A DNA stretch of 64,000 bases from Azorhizobium sp965227945 (lineage in GTDB: Bacteria; Pseudomonadota; Alphaproteobacteria; Rhizobiales; Xanthobacteraceae): assembly GCA_965227945.1 (NCBI GenBank), contig CBDDGQ010000005.1, positions 1,178,001 to 1,242,000 of the forward strand, in the 5' to 3' direction. The translations under genes were made by a program, and so were the position numbers. The notes beneath the pieces are model-generated. The model was not told the DNA's origin. It ran no database searches and saw only the letters and a program-made list of their open reading frames with translations. This document shows, piece by piece, positions 35,977 through 43,658 of the stretch; within the stretch, counting starts at the first letter, position 1; each line of letters starts with the position of its first letter.

Positions 35977-36750
35977 CTAGGCGACGATGTGGAAGCCGTG
36001 GTCGGCATAAGTGACCGACCCATTGAGCGGCCCGCCCGCTTCGCTGGCCAGCAGCGCCGCCACCCGGCCGATCTCCTCGATGGTCACCAGCTGGTTGGCG
36101 GGCGTGCGGTCGCGCACCTTGTCCAGCAATTCGTCGAAACGGTCGATGCCCGAGGCAGCCCGCGTCTTCACCGGGCCGGCGGAGAGGGCATGCACATGGA
36201 TGCGGCGCGGCGCCAGATCCACCGCCAGATAGCGCACGACCGCCTCCAGCGCCGCCTTCACCGGCCCCATGAGATTGTAATGCTCCACCACCCGGTCGGC
36301 GCCGTAGAAGCTGACCGTCTGCAGCGAACCGCCGTTGCGCATCAACGGCACCGCCAGCTTGGCGGTACGCACGAAGGAATGGCAGGACACGTCCATGGCC
36401 TGGGCGAAGCCTTCCGCCGAACAGTCGATCAGATTGGCGTGCAGGTCCTCGCGCGGGGCAAAGGCGATGGAGTGGAACACGAAGTCCAGCCCATCCCAGC
36501 GGGTGGCGATCTCCTGGAACACCGCCTCCAACTGGCCGGGGATGCGCACATCGCACGGGACGATGATGGACGCCTCGAGGGCTTCCGCCAGCGGGCGAAC
36601 ATAAGGCTCGGCCTTGGCATTGAGATAGGTCACCGCCAGGTCGGCGCCGGCGGCCCGCATCATGCGAGCGCAGCCGTATGCGATGGAGCTGTCATTGGCG
36701 ATGCCAATGATGAGGCCCCGCTTTCCGGCGAGATCGACAATCGGCATCAT
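35977..36750 (-). CDS. fabI: enoyl-[acyl-carrier-protein] reductase (NADH)
   Basis: 257-residue FabI-type SDR. The glycine-rich GIANDSSIAYGCARMM, the SIAFAPREDL loop and the catalytic Tyr-x6-Lys region SFYGADRVVEHYNLMGPVKAALEA are present. SAGPVKTRAASGI matches the substrate-loop region. It overlaps the acetate kinase stop by 4 bp and is the last gene of the pta-ackA-fabI operon. It is probably a second FabI: the grouping with MaoC-Pta and AckA suggests a role in acyl-CoA/acyl-phosphate metabolism (for example during polyhydroxybutyrate or low-oxygen growth), not necessarily the housekeeping reductase. Confidence 0.9.
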   Translation of the reverse strand: MMPIVDLAGKRGLIIGIANDSSIAYGCARMMRAAGADLAVTYLNAKAEPYVRPLAEALEASIIVPCDVRIPGQLEAVFQEIATRWDGLDFVFHSIAFAPREDLHANLIDCSAEGFAQAMDVSCHSFVRTAKLAVPLMRNGGSLQTVSFYGADRVVEHYNLMGPVKAALEAVVRYLAVDLAPRRIHVHALSAGPVKTRAASGIDRFDELLDKVRDRTPANQLVTIEEIGRVAALLASEAGGPLNGSVTYADHGFHIVA

Positions 36751-37940
36751 GGGGTGGGCTCCGGGGAACTGAGCAGGCTGAACGCCTCGTCGGCGATCAC
36801 CTGCTCTTCGTCGGTGGGCAGGACGAACACCGCCACCCGGCTCTCGGGGGCGCTGATGCAGGTGGCATTGGCGGCATTGGCCGTGGGATCGAGGCGCACG
36901 CCCAGCCAGCCCAGATGGTCGCACACGGTGGCGCGCACCCACGGCTGGTGCTCGCCGATGCCGGCGGTGAACACCAGCCCGTCCAGGCCCCCCAGCGTGG
37001 TGGCGAGCGCCGCCGTCTCCTGGGCGATGCGGAAACTGAAGGACAGCAGCGCCTCGCGCGCCGCGGGGGCGGTGCTCTCCAGCAGATCCCGGCTGTCGGC
37101 GCTGATGCCGGACAGGCCCAGCAGGCCGGAGCGGTGGTAGAGGATGTCCTCCACCTGGGCCACCGTCATGCCCTTCTGGTTGAGCAGATGGAGGATGACA
37201 CCAGGGTCCAGCGCGCCGCACCGGGTCGCCATGGGGATGCCGTCCAGGGTGGAAAAGCCCATGCTGCTGTCGCGGCTGATGCCGTCCCTCATGGCGCACA
37301 GGCTGGCGCCGCTGCCCAGATGCGCCGCCACCGCCCGGCCGCGCGCCACCTCCGGCGCCACCGCGGCCAAGGCCGAGGCGACATATTGATAGGACAGCCC
37401 GTGGAAGCCGTAGCGCTTGATGCCGGCGTCGAACAAATCGCGCGGCAGGGCGAACCGGCGCACCAATTCGCTCTGGGTGCGATGGAACGCGGTGTCGAAG
37501 GAGGCGAACTGTGGCAAATGCGGGCGCAGATGCTCGATGGCCGCAATCAGGCGCACGCTGTGCGGCTGGTGCAGCGGGGCCAGAGGCACCAGCGCGGCAA
37601 TGGCGTCTACCACATCGGGGGTGATCCGCACCGGGCCGGCAAAGCAGTCGCCCCCATGCACCACCCGGTGGCCGATGGCGGTCAGCGCGCTCACGCCGAA
37701 ATGCTGCGCCAGCCAGTCCAGGGTCTCCTCAATCACCTCGTGCAGATCCTCGGTGACGGCGGCCTTCAGCGCAATCTCCGCGGTGGTCGGCCCTTCCACG
37801 ATGTGCAGGCACAAGGGCACATGCCGCAGGTCGATCACCCCCTTGCCGAGCCGCCGGGTGCCGGCGGCATCGGCCGCGAACAGGCCGATCTTGATGGTGG
37901 AGGAACCGGGATTGAACGTGAGCAGGATATGGTCGCTCAT
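36747..37940 (-). CDS. ackA: acetate kinase
   Basis: 397-residue member of the acetokinase family that interconverts acetyl phosphate + ADP and acetate + ATP. FNPGSSTIKIGLF is the N-terminal signature, IGHRVVHGGDCF and FDTAFHRTQ carry conserved substrate residues, YGFHGLSYQYV and VAAHLGSGASLCAMRDGISRDSSMGFSTLDG the phosphate motifs, and TAGIGEHQPWVRA the adenosine region. It is coupled by 4-bp overlaps to the Pta-type gene upstream and fabI downstream. Confidence 0.95.
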   Translation of the reverse strand: MSDHILLTFNPGSSTIKIGLFAADAAGTRRLGKGVIDLRHVPLCLHIVEGPTTAEIALKAAVTEDLHEVIEETLDWLAQHFGVSALTAIGHRVVHGGDCFAGPVRITPDVVDAIAALVPLAPLHQPHSVRLIAAIEHLRPHLPQFASFDTAFHRTQSELVRRFALPRDLFDAGIKRYGFHGLSYQYVASALAAVAPEVARGRAVAAHLGSGASLCAMRDGISRDSSMGFSTLDGIPMATRCGALDPGVILHLLNQKGMTVAQVEDILYHRSGLLGLSGISADSRDLLESTAPAAREALLSFSFRIAQETAALATTLGGLDGLVFTAGIGEHQPWVRATVCDHLGWLGVRLDPTANAANATCISAPESRVAVFVLPTDEEQVIADEAFSLLSSPEPTP

Positions 37941-39340
37941 TCGCTGACCCGCAGCTTGGCGGCGCCCGCCGCCGACAGCTTGGCCAGCGCCACGGAGGCG
38001 AGGCGCACCCGCACGGAATCCGCCCGGCTGGTGAGGATGATGGGCACCCGCGCCCCGAGCACCAGCCCGGCGGCATCCGCCCCCGCCAGATAGATCAACT
38101 GTTTGGCGAGGACGTTCCCGGTCTCCAGATTTGGCACCAGCAGGATGTCCGCCTGCCCGGCCACCGGCGAGACGATGTCCTTGATGCGGGCGGCATCGAA
38201 GCTCACCGCATTGTCGAAGGCCAGCGGCCCGTCCACCTTGGCGCCGGTGATCTGGCCGCGCAGGGCCATGATGGCCAGCGCCGCCGCATCCAGGGTCGCC
38301 GGCATGTCGGGATTGACCGTCTCCACCGCCGCCAGCACCGCCACCAAAGGCATCGCCACGCCCAGGCGATGCAGCAGATCGATGGCGTTCTGGCAGATGT
38401 CCCGCTTCTGGGCGAGGGTGGGGGCGATGTTGATGGCCGCGTCGGTGACCATCAAAGGCTTGGGATAGGTGGGCACGTCCAGGGCGTAGACATGGCTGAT
38501 GCGCCGATCCGTGCGCAGGCCGGAGCCGGAGGCCAGCACCGCGCCCAGCAATTCGTCCGTGTGCAGGCTTCCTTTCATCAGCGCGCCGAGGCGGCCGGCA
38601 CTGGCCAGCTCGACCGCGCGGGCGGCGGCCGCGTGGCTGTGCTCCACATCCTCGATGGTCAGCCCCTCCAGCGACACGCCGGCCGCCTCCGCCGCCGCCC
38701 GGATCTTGCGCGCGGGACCGATGAGCACCGGATCGATGAGGCCGTCGTCGCGGGCCTCGATGGCCGCCTGAATGGCCTCGGCGCTGCAGGGATGCACCAC
38801 GCCCACCACCATCACCGGGAGGCCGCGGGCCTCGTCGATGAAGCGCTCGTGGCGGGCATGGGGGCGCACCGCCACGTCAGGCACCGCCATGCGCGGCAGC
38901 GACAGCTTCTCGCTGGGTGCCTTGACGGTGGCGGTGCCGCAGAGGACCACGTCGCCGTTCTGGTTGGTGCAGCGGGAGTCCAGCAGCACGATGTGCTTTT
39001 CCGGGCGCTTCTCGCTGACCGTGACCGTCGCCGTGATGGTATCGCCGGGCGCGACCGGGCGGCGGAACTGCAAGGTCTGGTCGAGATAGATGGTGCCGGG
39101 GCCGGGCAGTTCGGTGCCCAGCAGAGTGGAGATCAGCCCTGCGGTCCACATGCCGTGGATGACGATATGGCCGAAGATGTCGGTGGCCGCATAAGCCGCG
39201 TCCAGATGGGCAGGATTGACGTCACCGGAGACTGCGGCGAACAGCTTGATGTCGTCCTCCACCACCGTGCGGGTGAGGCTGGCGGTATCGCCGACGACGA
39301 GTTCATCGAAGGTCCGGTTCTGCAACATGCTGCTGGTCAT
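37937..39340 (-). CDS. MaoC-like hydratase fused to phosphate acetyl/butyryltransferase
   Basis: 467 residues in two domains. Residues 1-150 are a MaoC/R-hydratase hot-dog domain (DIKLFAAVSGDVNPAHLDAAYAATDIFGHIVIHGMW contains the catalytic Asp and His). Residues about 160-467 are a phosphotransacetylase/phosphotransbutyrylase domain (PMVVGVVHPCSAEAIQAAIEA, LMKGSLHTDELLGAVL, VTDAAINIAPTLAQKRDICQNAIDL). The ATG at 39340 begins MTSSMLQNRTFDELVVGD. The fusion links 3-hydroxyacyl-CoA chemistry to acyl phosphate formation, and AckA then yields ATP. First gene of its operon. Confidence 0.92.
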   Translation of the reverse strand: MTSSMLQNRTFDELVVGDTASLTRTVVEDDIKLFAAVSGDVNPAHLDAAYAATDIFGHIVIHGMWTAGLISTLLGTELPGPGTIYLDQTLQFRRPVAPGDTITATVTVSEKRPEKHIVLLDSRCTNQNGDVVLCGTATVKAPSEKLSLPRMAVPDVAVRPHARHERFIDEARGLPVMVVGVVHPCSAEAIQAAIEARDDGLIDPVLIGPARKIRAAAEAAGVSLEGLTIEDVEHSHAAAARAVELASAGRLGALMKGSLHTDELLGAVLASGSGLRTDRRISHVYALDVPTYPKPLMVTDAAINIAPTLAQKRDICQNAIDLLHRLGVAMPLVAVLAAVETVNPDMPATLDAAALAIMALRGQITGAKVDGPLAFDNAVSFDAARIKDIVSPVAGQADILLVPNLETGNVLAKQLIYLAGADAAGLVLGARVPIILTSRADSVRVRLASVALAKLSAAGAAKLRVSE

Positions 39341-39517
39341 CGCACACTCGCGCCTGATCGCCGGTATCGCACCGGAAAGGCACTCTACCGCTTTGCAGCA
39401 ACAGTGGTCCGACCCATCGTCCGGCGCCTTGCGCCAGGACAAAACAAGTTGCGCGGGAAACTTCCGTCCCGCCCGGCCCGGCAGTGCCCCCGGGGCGAGC
39501 CGGCGCCGTCGGCAGGC

Positions 39518-40297
39518 TCAGCCGCCGTATTTCAGGTCCAACAGGCTGGAGCCCGTGCTGCTGGAGACACTGCTGCTGCTGGTGTCGAACAACTGCATGA
39601 TCGGATCGCTGGTGGTGTTGTTCTGCACGTCCCACATGACCGTGAAGCGCTTCAGCAGCTTGTCCACTTTCGCCGGATCCTGGAGATCCTTGACGTTGAA
39701 TTTCGCGTCGACCGCCTTTTTCTGGGTGGCGATGTCGGCATTGGCCATTTCGGACGGGAAGCCGTAGACGGTCTTCATCACCTGCCATAGGGCCGCGTCC
39801 CCCAGCAGGCTGTAAGCGGAGGTGGCGGTGGAGGCGTTGCGCTTGAAATACAGCGCCAGCTGGACACCCTGATCGTCGGAGCCGGCATTGTCCTCCATCG
39901 ACTGCTGCATATACTTGTTCACCACGTTGGTGGTGTCGGTCGAGTAGGGCAGGGTGCCGTTCTTCAGATATGCGAACTGCGTCGCAAAGGCCTTGAACTT
40001 CGCGTCGGACAGCTTGTTGACGAAGCTGCTGGTGTCGTTGACGTCGCTGTTAAGCACTTTCTTCATATAGGCTTTGGCATAGGCCATGTCGGTCAGGCCA
40101 AACGCCTTCATGGCGTAATTGAACAATTGATAATTGTTCACGAAATCATCGACGGTCTTCACTTTCTGGATGTTGTCTTTGTAATACGTGGTCGCGCGCG
40201 CGTTCACCGGATCCGCGGCCTCCTGGGCCAGGACCTTGTCGGAGTTCTTCGCCATATAAGAATATGTTGCGTAGGTCGATCCGAGGCTGATGGTCAT
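39518..40297 (-). CDS. DUF1217 family protein, flagellum-associated type
   Basis: 259 residues, rich in Asp, Thr and Lys, with the DUF1217 pattern: YKDNIQKVKTVDDFVNNYQLFNYAMKAFGLTDMAYAKAYMKKVLNSDVND and later LKRFTVMWDVQNN. Alphaproteobacterial DUF1217 proteins are encoded near flagellar genes and are thought to belong to the flagellar structure or export set. No signal peptide is visible. The C-terminus is Ser-rich (SSSSVSSSTGSS). Nearby there is only one further flagellum-like protein and no other flagellar genes, so the link is from family only. Confidence 0.82.
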   Translation of the reverse strand: MTISLGSTYATYSYMAKNSDKVLAQEAADPVNARATTYYKDNIQKVKTVDDFVNNYQLFNYAMKAFGLTDMAYAKAYMKKVLNSDVNDTSSFVNKLSDAKFKAFATQFAYLKNGTLPYSTDTTNVVNKYMQQSMEDNAGSDDQGVQLALYFKRNASTATSAYSLLGDAALWQVMKTVYGFPSEMANADIATQKKAVDAKFNVKDLQDPAKVDKLLKRFTVMWDVQNNTTSDPIMQLFDTSSSSVSSSTGSSLLDLKYGG

Positions 40298-40322
40298 AAG
40301 GCACCAATTCGTGGAGGGCAGC

Positions 40323-40388
40323 GGCCGGTCTCTGGAACCGGCCTCGCGCCGTGGTCAAACGTGAAGACGGCACCCGGAGGGCGCCGTC
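40323..40388 (-). repeat. two adjacent hairpins between the DUF1217 gene and its upstream neighbour
   Basis: Inverted repeats GGCCGGT-N7-ACCGGCC (40323-40343) and GACGGC...GCCGTC (40366-40388, with one mismatch inside) fill the 99-bp gap. Neither is followed by a T-run. They may partly terminate transcription from the 40397-41020 gene or stabilise the mRNA. Confidence 0.35.
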
Positions 40389-40396
40389 CGTGTCGA

Positions 40397-41020
40397 TCAG
40401 ATGGACAGGTTCTGGCTGTAGCTGTGCAGCACCTGCTCGCGCGAGCGAATGGCTTCGTCCGTATAGCGGGTGTTGGCGTTCTCTTCCTCGCCCGGCCCCG
40501 CCGCCTTGTGCGTCTTGTCGTGGTGGCCGGTCTTGGTTTCGGTGTGCGGATCGGTGCCGCTGGCATTACGGGCATCCGCCGCGACTTCCACGGCGCTGCG
40601 CGCGCCGGAGGTCTCGGCGGTCAGTCGGGCCGACAGATCGATGAGCACGGTGCCGGCGTTGGAGGCATCGATCACCTTGGGCGCCGCGACGGGCTCATGG
40701 GCCGGGTCGAGAGCCGGGCGGCTGTCGTCCTTGCTGTCGCCCGTGCGTCCCACCATGGCGCGGGCGCGTTCCAGATCGCCCGACTGCACGGCCGAGATCA
40801 GCGCGCCCAGACCGGTCCGGCGCTCGCTGGCGTCGCCAATGGTCGCGGTCCGCGCGCCCGAGGCCGACTGGGTTTCCTGAACAATCTTCAGGTAGCGCTG
40901 CGCCGCCGCCATGTCCCCCAGCATGATGGCTGCGGCCATGGCCTCCGCTGCTTCGCGGCTCTGGCGCACCAGATTCTGGGTATTGACGCTATCCACAGCA
41001 GTCACTGCTGGTACCGACAT
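40397..41020 (-). CDS. hypothetical protein, hydrophilic, possibly flagellar-associated
   Basis: 207 residues from the ATG at 41020. The N-terminal 50 residues are helical and Ala-rich (NLVRQSREAAEAMAAAIMLGDMAAAQRYLKIVQETQ), followed by a low-complexity, charged C-terminal part rich in Asp, Glu, His and Lys (HTETKTGHHDKTHKAAGPGEEENANTRY). No signal peptide or membrane segment. I do not recognise the family. Its place directly upstream of, and in the same direction as, the DUF1217 gene suggests a shared role. Confidence 0.65.
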   Translation of the reverse strand: MSVPAVTAVDSVNTQNLVRQSREAAEAMAAAIMLGDMAAAQRYLKIVQETQSASGARTATIGDASERRTGLGALISAVQSGDLERARAMVGRTGDSKDDSRPALDPAHEPVAAPKVIDASNAGTVLIDLSARLTAETSGARSAVEVAADARNASGTDPHTETKTGHHDKTHKAAGPGEEENANTRYTDEAIRSREQVLHSYSQNLSI

Positions 41021-41479
41021 GGAAATCCTGCCTCCGTGCCTTGAAATCCCCCACGGTTTCGGCAATCCGCAGGCCGGCTCCGGTGCTCCGGATTCGAAAA
41101 ACGCCGGGCCGGTCGCCAGACTCACAGTATAGAAATCCGTGCCAAGCTTGCGCGAAGCTTGCGTCCGGATCTGCGGTCGCCGCCCGGCCACGCCCGCCCG
41201 ACAAAAGCGCGCGCCAAACATTTGCCGCTGCATGTGAAAACCGGGGCGGCGGGTCCGATGGGGGCAGGGTGTTTGCGATCACGTTTTCGTGACAGCGCCA
41301 TAGAGGGCGCAGTTTGCCGGCTCACTGCATGGTGCCGGCACCATCCCGCGCCCCGACTGAGGGGCGACTCTGCAAGGCCATTGGCGGCTCGCAGAAGGAC
41401 GCAAGATCGGATCCGTCACGCGCGCCACCCGAGGGCGCCGCCATTGCCCCCGACCCCGCCGGCCCCGTAGAAGGGCGGC
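41021..41479. other. 459-bp intergenic region with promoter-like and repeat elements
   Basis: No convincing gene. A minus-strand -10-like TATACT lies at 41131-41126. A duplicated AAGCTTGCG (41144-41152 and 41155-41163) lies where its -35 would be, which also forms the inverted repeat CAAGCTT-N5-AAGCTTG. The palindrome TCACG-TTTT-CGTGA lies at 41279-41292. The remainder, up to the PPTase start, is plain GC-rich sequence. Confidence 0.5.
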
Positions 41480-42280
41480 GTGCCCGCCTCTGCTCCCATG
41501 CCGTGCCCGCCCGCCCTGGACGCCGACACCGTGGATCTGCGGTGGCTGGCGCTGGACGACATCGCGGCGGCCCATTGGCCCCGTCTGGCCGCCCAGCTGG
41601 ATGACACCGAGCGGGCCCGCGCGGAGCGCTTCCATTTCGCGCGCGACCGGGACGCCTATGTGGCGGCGCATGCGCTGACCCGCGCCCTGCTGTCGCTGCA
41701 CGCCCCGTGCGCGCCCGCCGCGTGGCGCTTCACTGCCAATCGACACGGGCGACCTGAAGTCATCGCCCAAGGTCCGACCCCGCCGCTGCGCTTCAACCTC
41801 TCCCACACCCGTGGGCTGGTGGCGGTTGCGGTGACGTTGGAGCGCGATATCGGCGTGGATGTGGAGCAGGTGAACCCGCCCCGGCTGACCCTGGCGCTGG
41901 CGGCGCGCACCTTCGCGCCGGCCGAGGTGGCGTTCCTGCGGCGCCTGCCGCGGGCGGACCTGCCCGAGGCGCTCTATGCCTTCTGGACCTTGAAGGAAGC
42001 CTATATCAAGGCGGTGGGGCGCGGCCTGTCGCTGCCCCTGGACAGCTTCGCCTTCACGCTGGCGCCCTTGCGCATCGCCTTTTCCGACCCGACCGCGGAC
42101 GATCCCGCCGCTTGGCACTTCGCGCGGCTGCGCCCCACCGCTGCCCATCGGTTGGCCTTGGCGGTGCGCCATCCGACCCCGGCGGCGGTCCAGGTCCACG
42201 CCCGCGCCATGGATGGCGCCGGGCTGCTCGCCATCTGCGATCAGGGGGCCGACGGACCCGGCAGGATCTCGCGCATATAG
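41480..42280 (+). CDS. 4'-phosphopantetheinyl transferase, Sfp type
   Basis: 266 residues from a GTG with AGAAGG 5 nt upstream; an ATG six codons later is an alternative. The Mg/CoA motifs are intact: RFNLSHTRGLVAVAV, ERDIGVDVEQV (key Asp/Glu) and FWTLKEAYIKAVGRGLSLPL. The enzyme moves phosphopantetheine from CoA to carrier proteins. No NRPS/PKS genes lie nearby, but an AcpXL gene is in the window at 60 kb. The last 40 bp overlap the convergent metallophosphoesterase gene. Confidence 0.9.
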   Translation: MPASAPMPCPPALDADTVDLRWLALDDIAAAHWPRLAAQLDDTERARAERFHFARDRDAYVAAHALTRALLSLHAPCAPAAWRFTANRHGRPEVIAQGPTPPLRFNLSHTRGLVAVAVTLERDIGVDVEQVNPPRLTLALAARTFAPAEVAFLRRLPRADLPEALYAFWTLKEAYIKAVGRGLSLPLDSFAFTLAPLRIAFSDPTADDPAAWHFARLRPTAAHRLALAVRHPTPAAVQVHARAMDGAGLLAICDQGADGPGRISRI

Positions 42281-43059
42281 GCCGCGATGCCGCGCGAGCG
42301 ATCCCATTGCCGGGGATAGCCCAGAGACACTTCCTCGAACCGCACCCCGTCCCGCCAATCCGTGTGGCGCACATGCAGATGGCCGCTGATGACCACCCGC
42401 GCGTTGAAGCGCAGGTGCCAGTCTTCGGTCCGGGTGGTGCCGCACCAGGGAGAGAAGCGCGGAATGCGCGGGATGCGCACCAGATCCCGCCGCAGCGGAT
42501 AATGATTGACGAGGATGGTGGGCAGCGCGGGATTCAGTGCCGCGAGACGCTGCGCGGTGAGATCGCAGCGGGCGTGGCACCAGGCGATGCGGGAGGCAAA
42601 GGGGGCCGCATCCAGCAGCAGTTCGTCGGCACAGACGGCGCGCTCTTCCCGCGCCCAGGCCACCACCTCCTCCAGCGCCACATGGTCCGGGCGGAAGCTG
42701 TAGTCATAGAGCAGGAACAGCGGCGCGATCACGCACGGGCCGCCGGCCCCGGTCCAGATCACATAGGGATCCTCGGGCGTCAGCACGCCGCAGGACCGGC
42801 ATACGTCCACCATGGCCTGGTATTTCGCGCCGCCGCCGCCAATGCCCGAGACGGTCCACAGATCGTGATTGCCGGGCACCCAGAACAGCTTGGCGAACCG
42901 CTCACTGAGGAGTTCGAAGGCCAGGCGGACCCGGTCCGGATGCTCGGCCACATCGCCGGCAATGATCAGCCAGTCCTGCGGAAACGCCGGCATCTCCGTG
43001 AGCGCGTCCAGATTGGAGGTGCTGGCCAGATGCAGATCGCTGATCGCCAGCAGTCTCAT
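42241..43059 (-). CDS. metallophosphoesterase family protein
   Basis: 272-residue calcineurin-like phosphoesterase. Dimetal motifs: AISDLHL (D-x-H), IIAGDVAEH (GD), WVPGNHDLW (GNHD), NHYPL and VISGHLHVRH (GHxH). All core ligands are present. The ATG at 43059 begins right before the first motif; a GTG seven codons upstream is possible. The substrate cannot be predicted. Convergent with the PPTase gene, divergent from the DUF983 gene. Confidence 0.88.
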   Translation of the reverse strand: MRLLAISDLHLASTSNLDALTEMPAFPQDWLIIAGDVAEHPDRVRLAFELLSERFAKLFWVPGNHDLWTVSGIGGGGAKYQAMVDVCRSCGVLTPEDPYVIWTGAGGPCVIAPLFLLYDYSFRPDHVALEEVVAWAREERAVCADELLLDAAPFASRIAWCHARCDLTAQRLAALNPALPTILVNHYPLRRDLVRIPRIPRFSPWCGTTRTEDWHLRFNARVVISGHLHVRHTDWRDGVRFEEVSLGYPRQWDRSRGIAAYMREILPGPSAP

Positions 43060-43180
43060 CGGGCCGATGGGGGCCGGCACGGAATCATGCCCGGCACCCT
43101 ATCGCGAGACCGCGGGCGGGGGAAATCTATCGGCGTCGGCGCGCCGGGGATCCCCATGGACGATGCGACAACCGCTCACA

Positions 43181-43219
43181 TTGAATGCGATCAATAACGC
43201 GCTATTGTATGCATACAAT
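43181..43219 (+). promoter_or_regulatory. promoter-like elements with 16-bp palindrome ATTGTATGCATACAAT
   Basis: The perfect palindrome at 43204-43219 sits over the place of a -10 (TTGTAT, 43205-43210), 18 nt after a -35-like TTGAAT (43181-43186). A second inverted repeat ATTGA-N6-TCAAT covers 43180-43195. The palindrome has the TTGTAT/ATACAA form of GntR-type operators. It lies 25 bp before the DUF983 start. Confidence 0.5.
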
Positions 43220-43244
43220 GATGCAACATTCAGTGGTTTCCGCC

Positions 43245-43625
43245 ATGACCCGCACCTATCCCCGCCTGTCGCCTCTGGAGACCGGCCTCCGCGGCCGCTG
43301 CCCCCGCTGCGGCGAGGGACATCTGTTCAAGGGCTTCCTGACGCTGGCCCCGTCCTGCGAGGTGTGCGCACTGGACTTCAGTTTCGCCGATCCGGCCGAT
43401 GGCCCGGCGTTCTTCGTCATTACGTTCGGCTGCCTGCCGTCGATCCTGTTCGCCATCTGGCTCGAGGTGGCCTATCAGGCGCCCTATTGGGTGCATCTCT
43501 TCACCACCTTGCCGCTCTTGCTGCTCACCTGCATTCCGCCGTTGCGCCCGCTGAAGGGTTGGCTGGTGGCCAGCCAATATTTCTACAAGGCCGAAGAAGG
43601 GCGTCTCGTCACCCCCGGCGAATGA
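43245..43625 (+). CDS. DUF983 family protein
   Basis: 126 residues: an N-terminal zinc-ribbon-like part (GRCPRCGEGHLFKGFLTLAPSCEVCALDF, four Cys) followed by two membrane segments (about 57-75 and 80-97). The ATG at 43245 is preferred; in-frame ATGs at 43218 and 43221 overlap the palindromic operator. DUF983 proteins are small membrane proteins of unknown role, often near cytochrome oxidase genes in alphaproteobacteria; that is not so here. Its stop codon lies within the left arm of a long palindrome. Confidence 0.85.
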   Translation: MTRTYPRLSPLETGLRGRCPRCGEGHLFKGFLTLAPSCEVCALDFSFADPADGPAFFVITFGCLPSILFAIWLEVAYQAPYWVHLFTTLPLLLLTCIPPLRPLKGWLVASQYFYKAEEGRLVTPGE

Positions 43626-43653
43626 TGCAGTCAATGGTGCATCATTCGCCGGG
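43614..43653. repeat. 40-bp perfect palindrome between convergent genes, possible bidirectional terminator
   Basis: Arms of 16 bp (CCCGGCGAATGATGCA / TGCATCATTCGCCGGG) around an 8-nt loop. It covers the DUF983 stop codon and ends 5 bp before the DctM stop. There is no T-run. The arm ATGATGCA also occurs singly at 43218-43225, upstream of DUF983. Confidence 0.65.
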
Positions 43654-43658
43654 ATGGC

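Noticed and set aside
43614..43653. 40-bp palindrome as an insertion-sequence end or attachment site
   Set aside because: There is no transposase, no target duplication and no second copy in the window. Its position between convergent genes fits a terminator-like role better.
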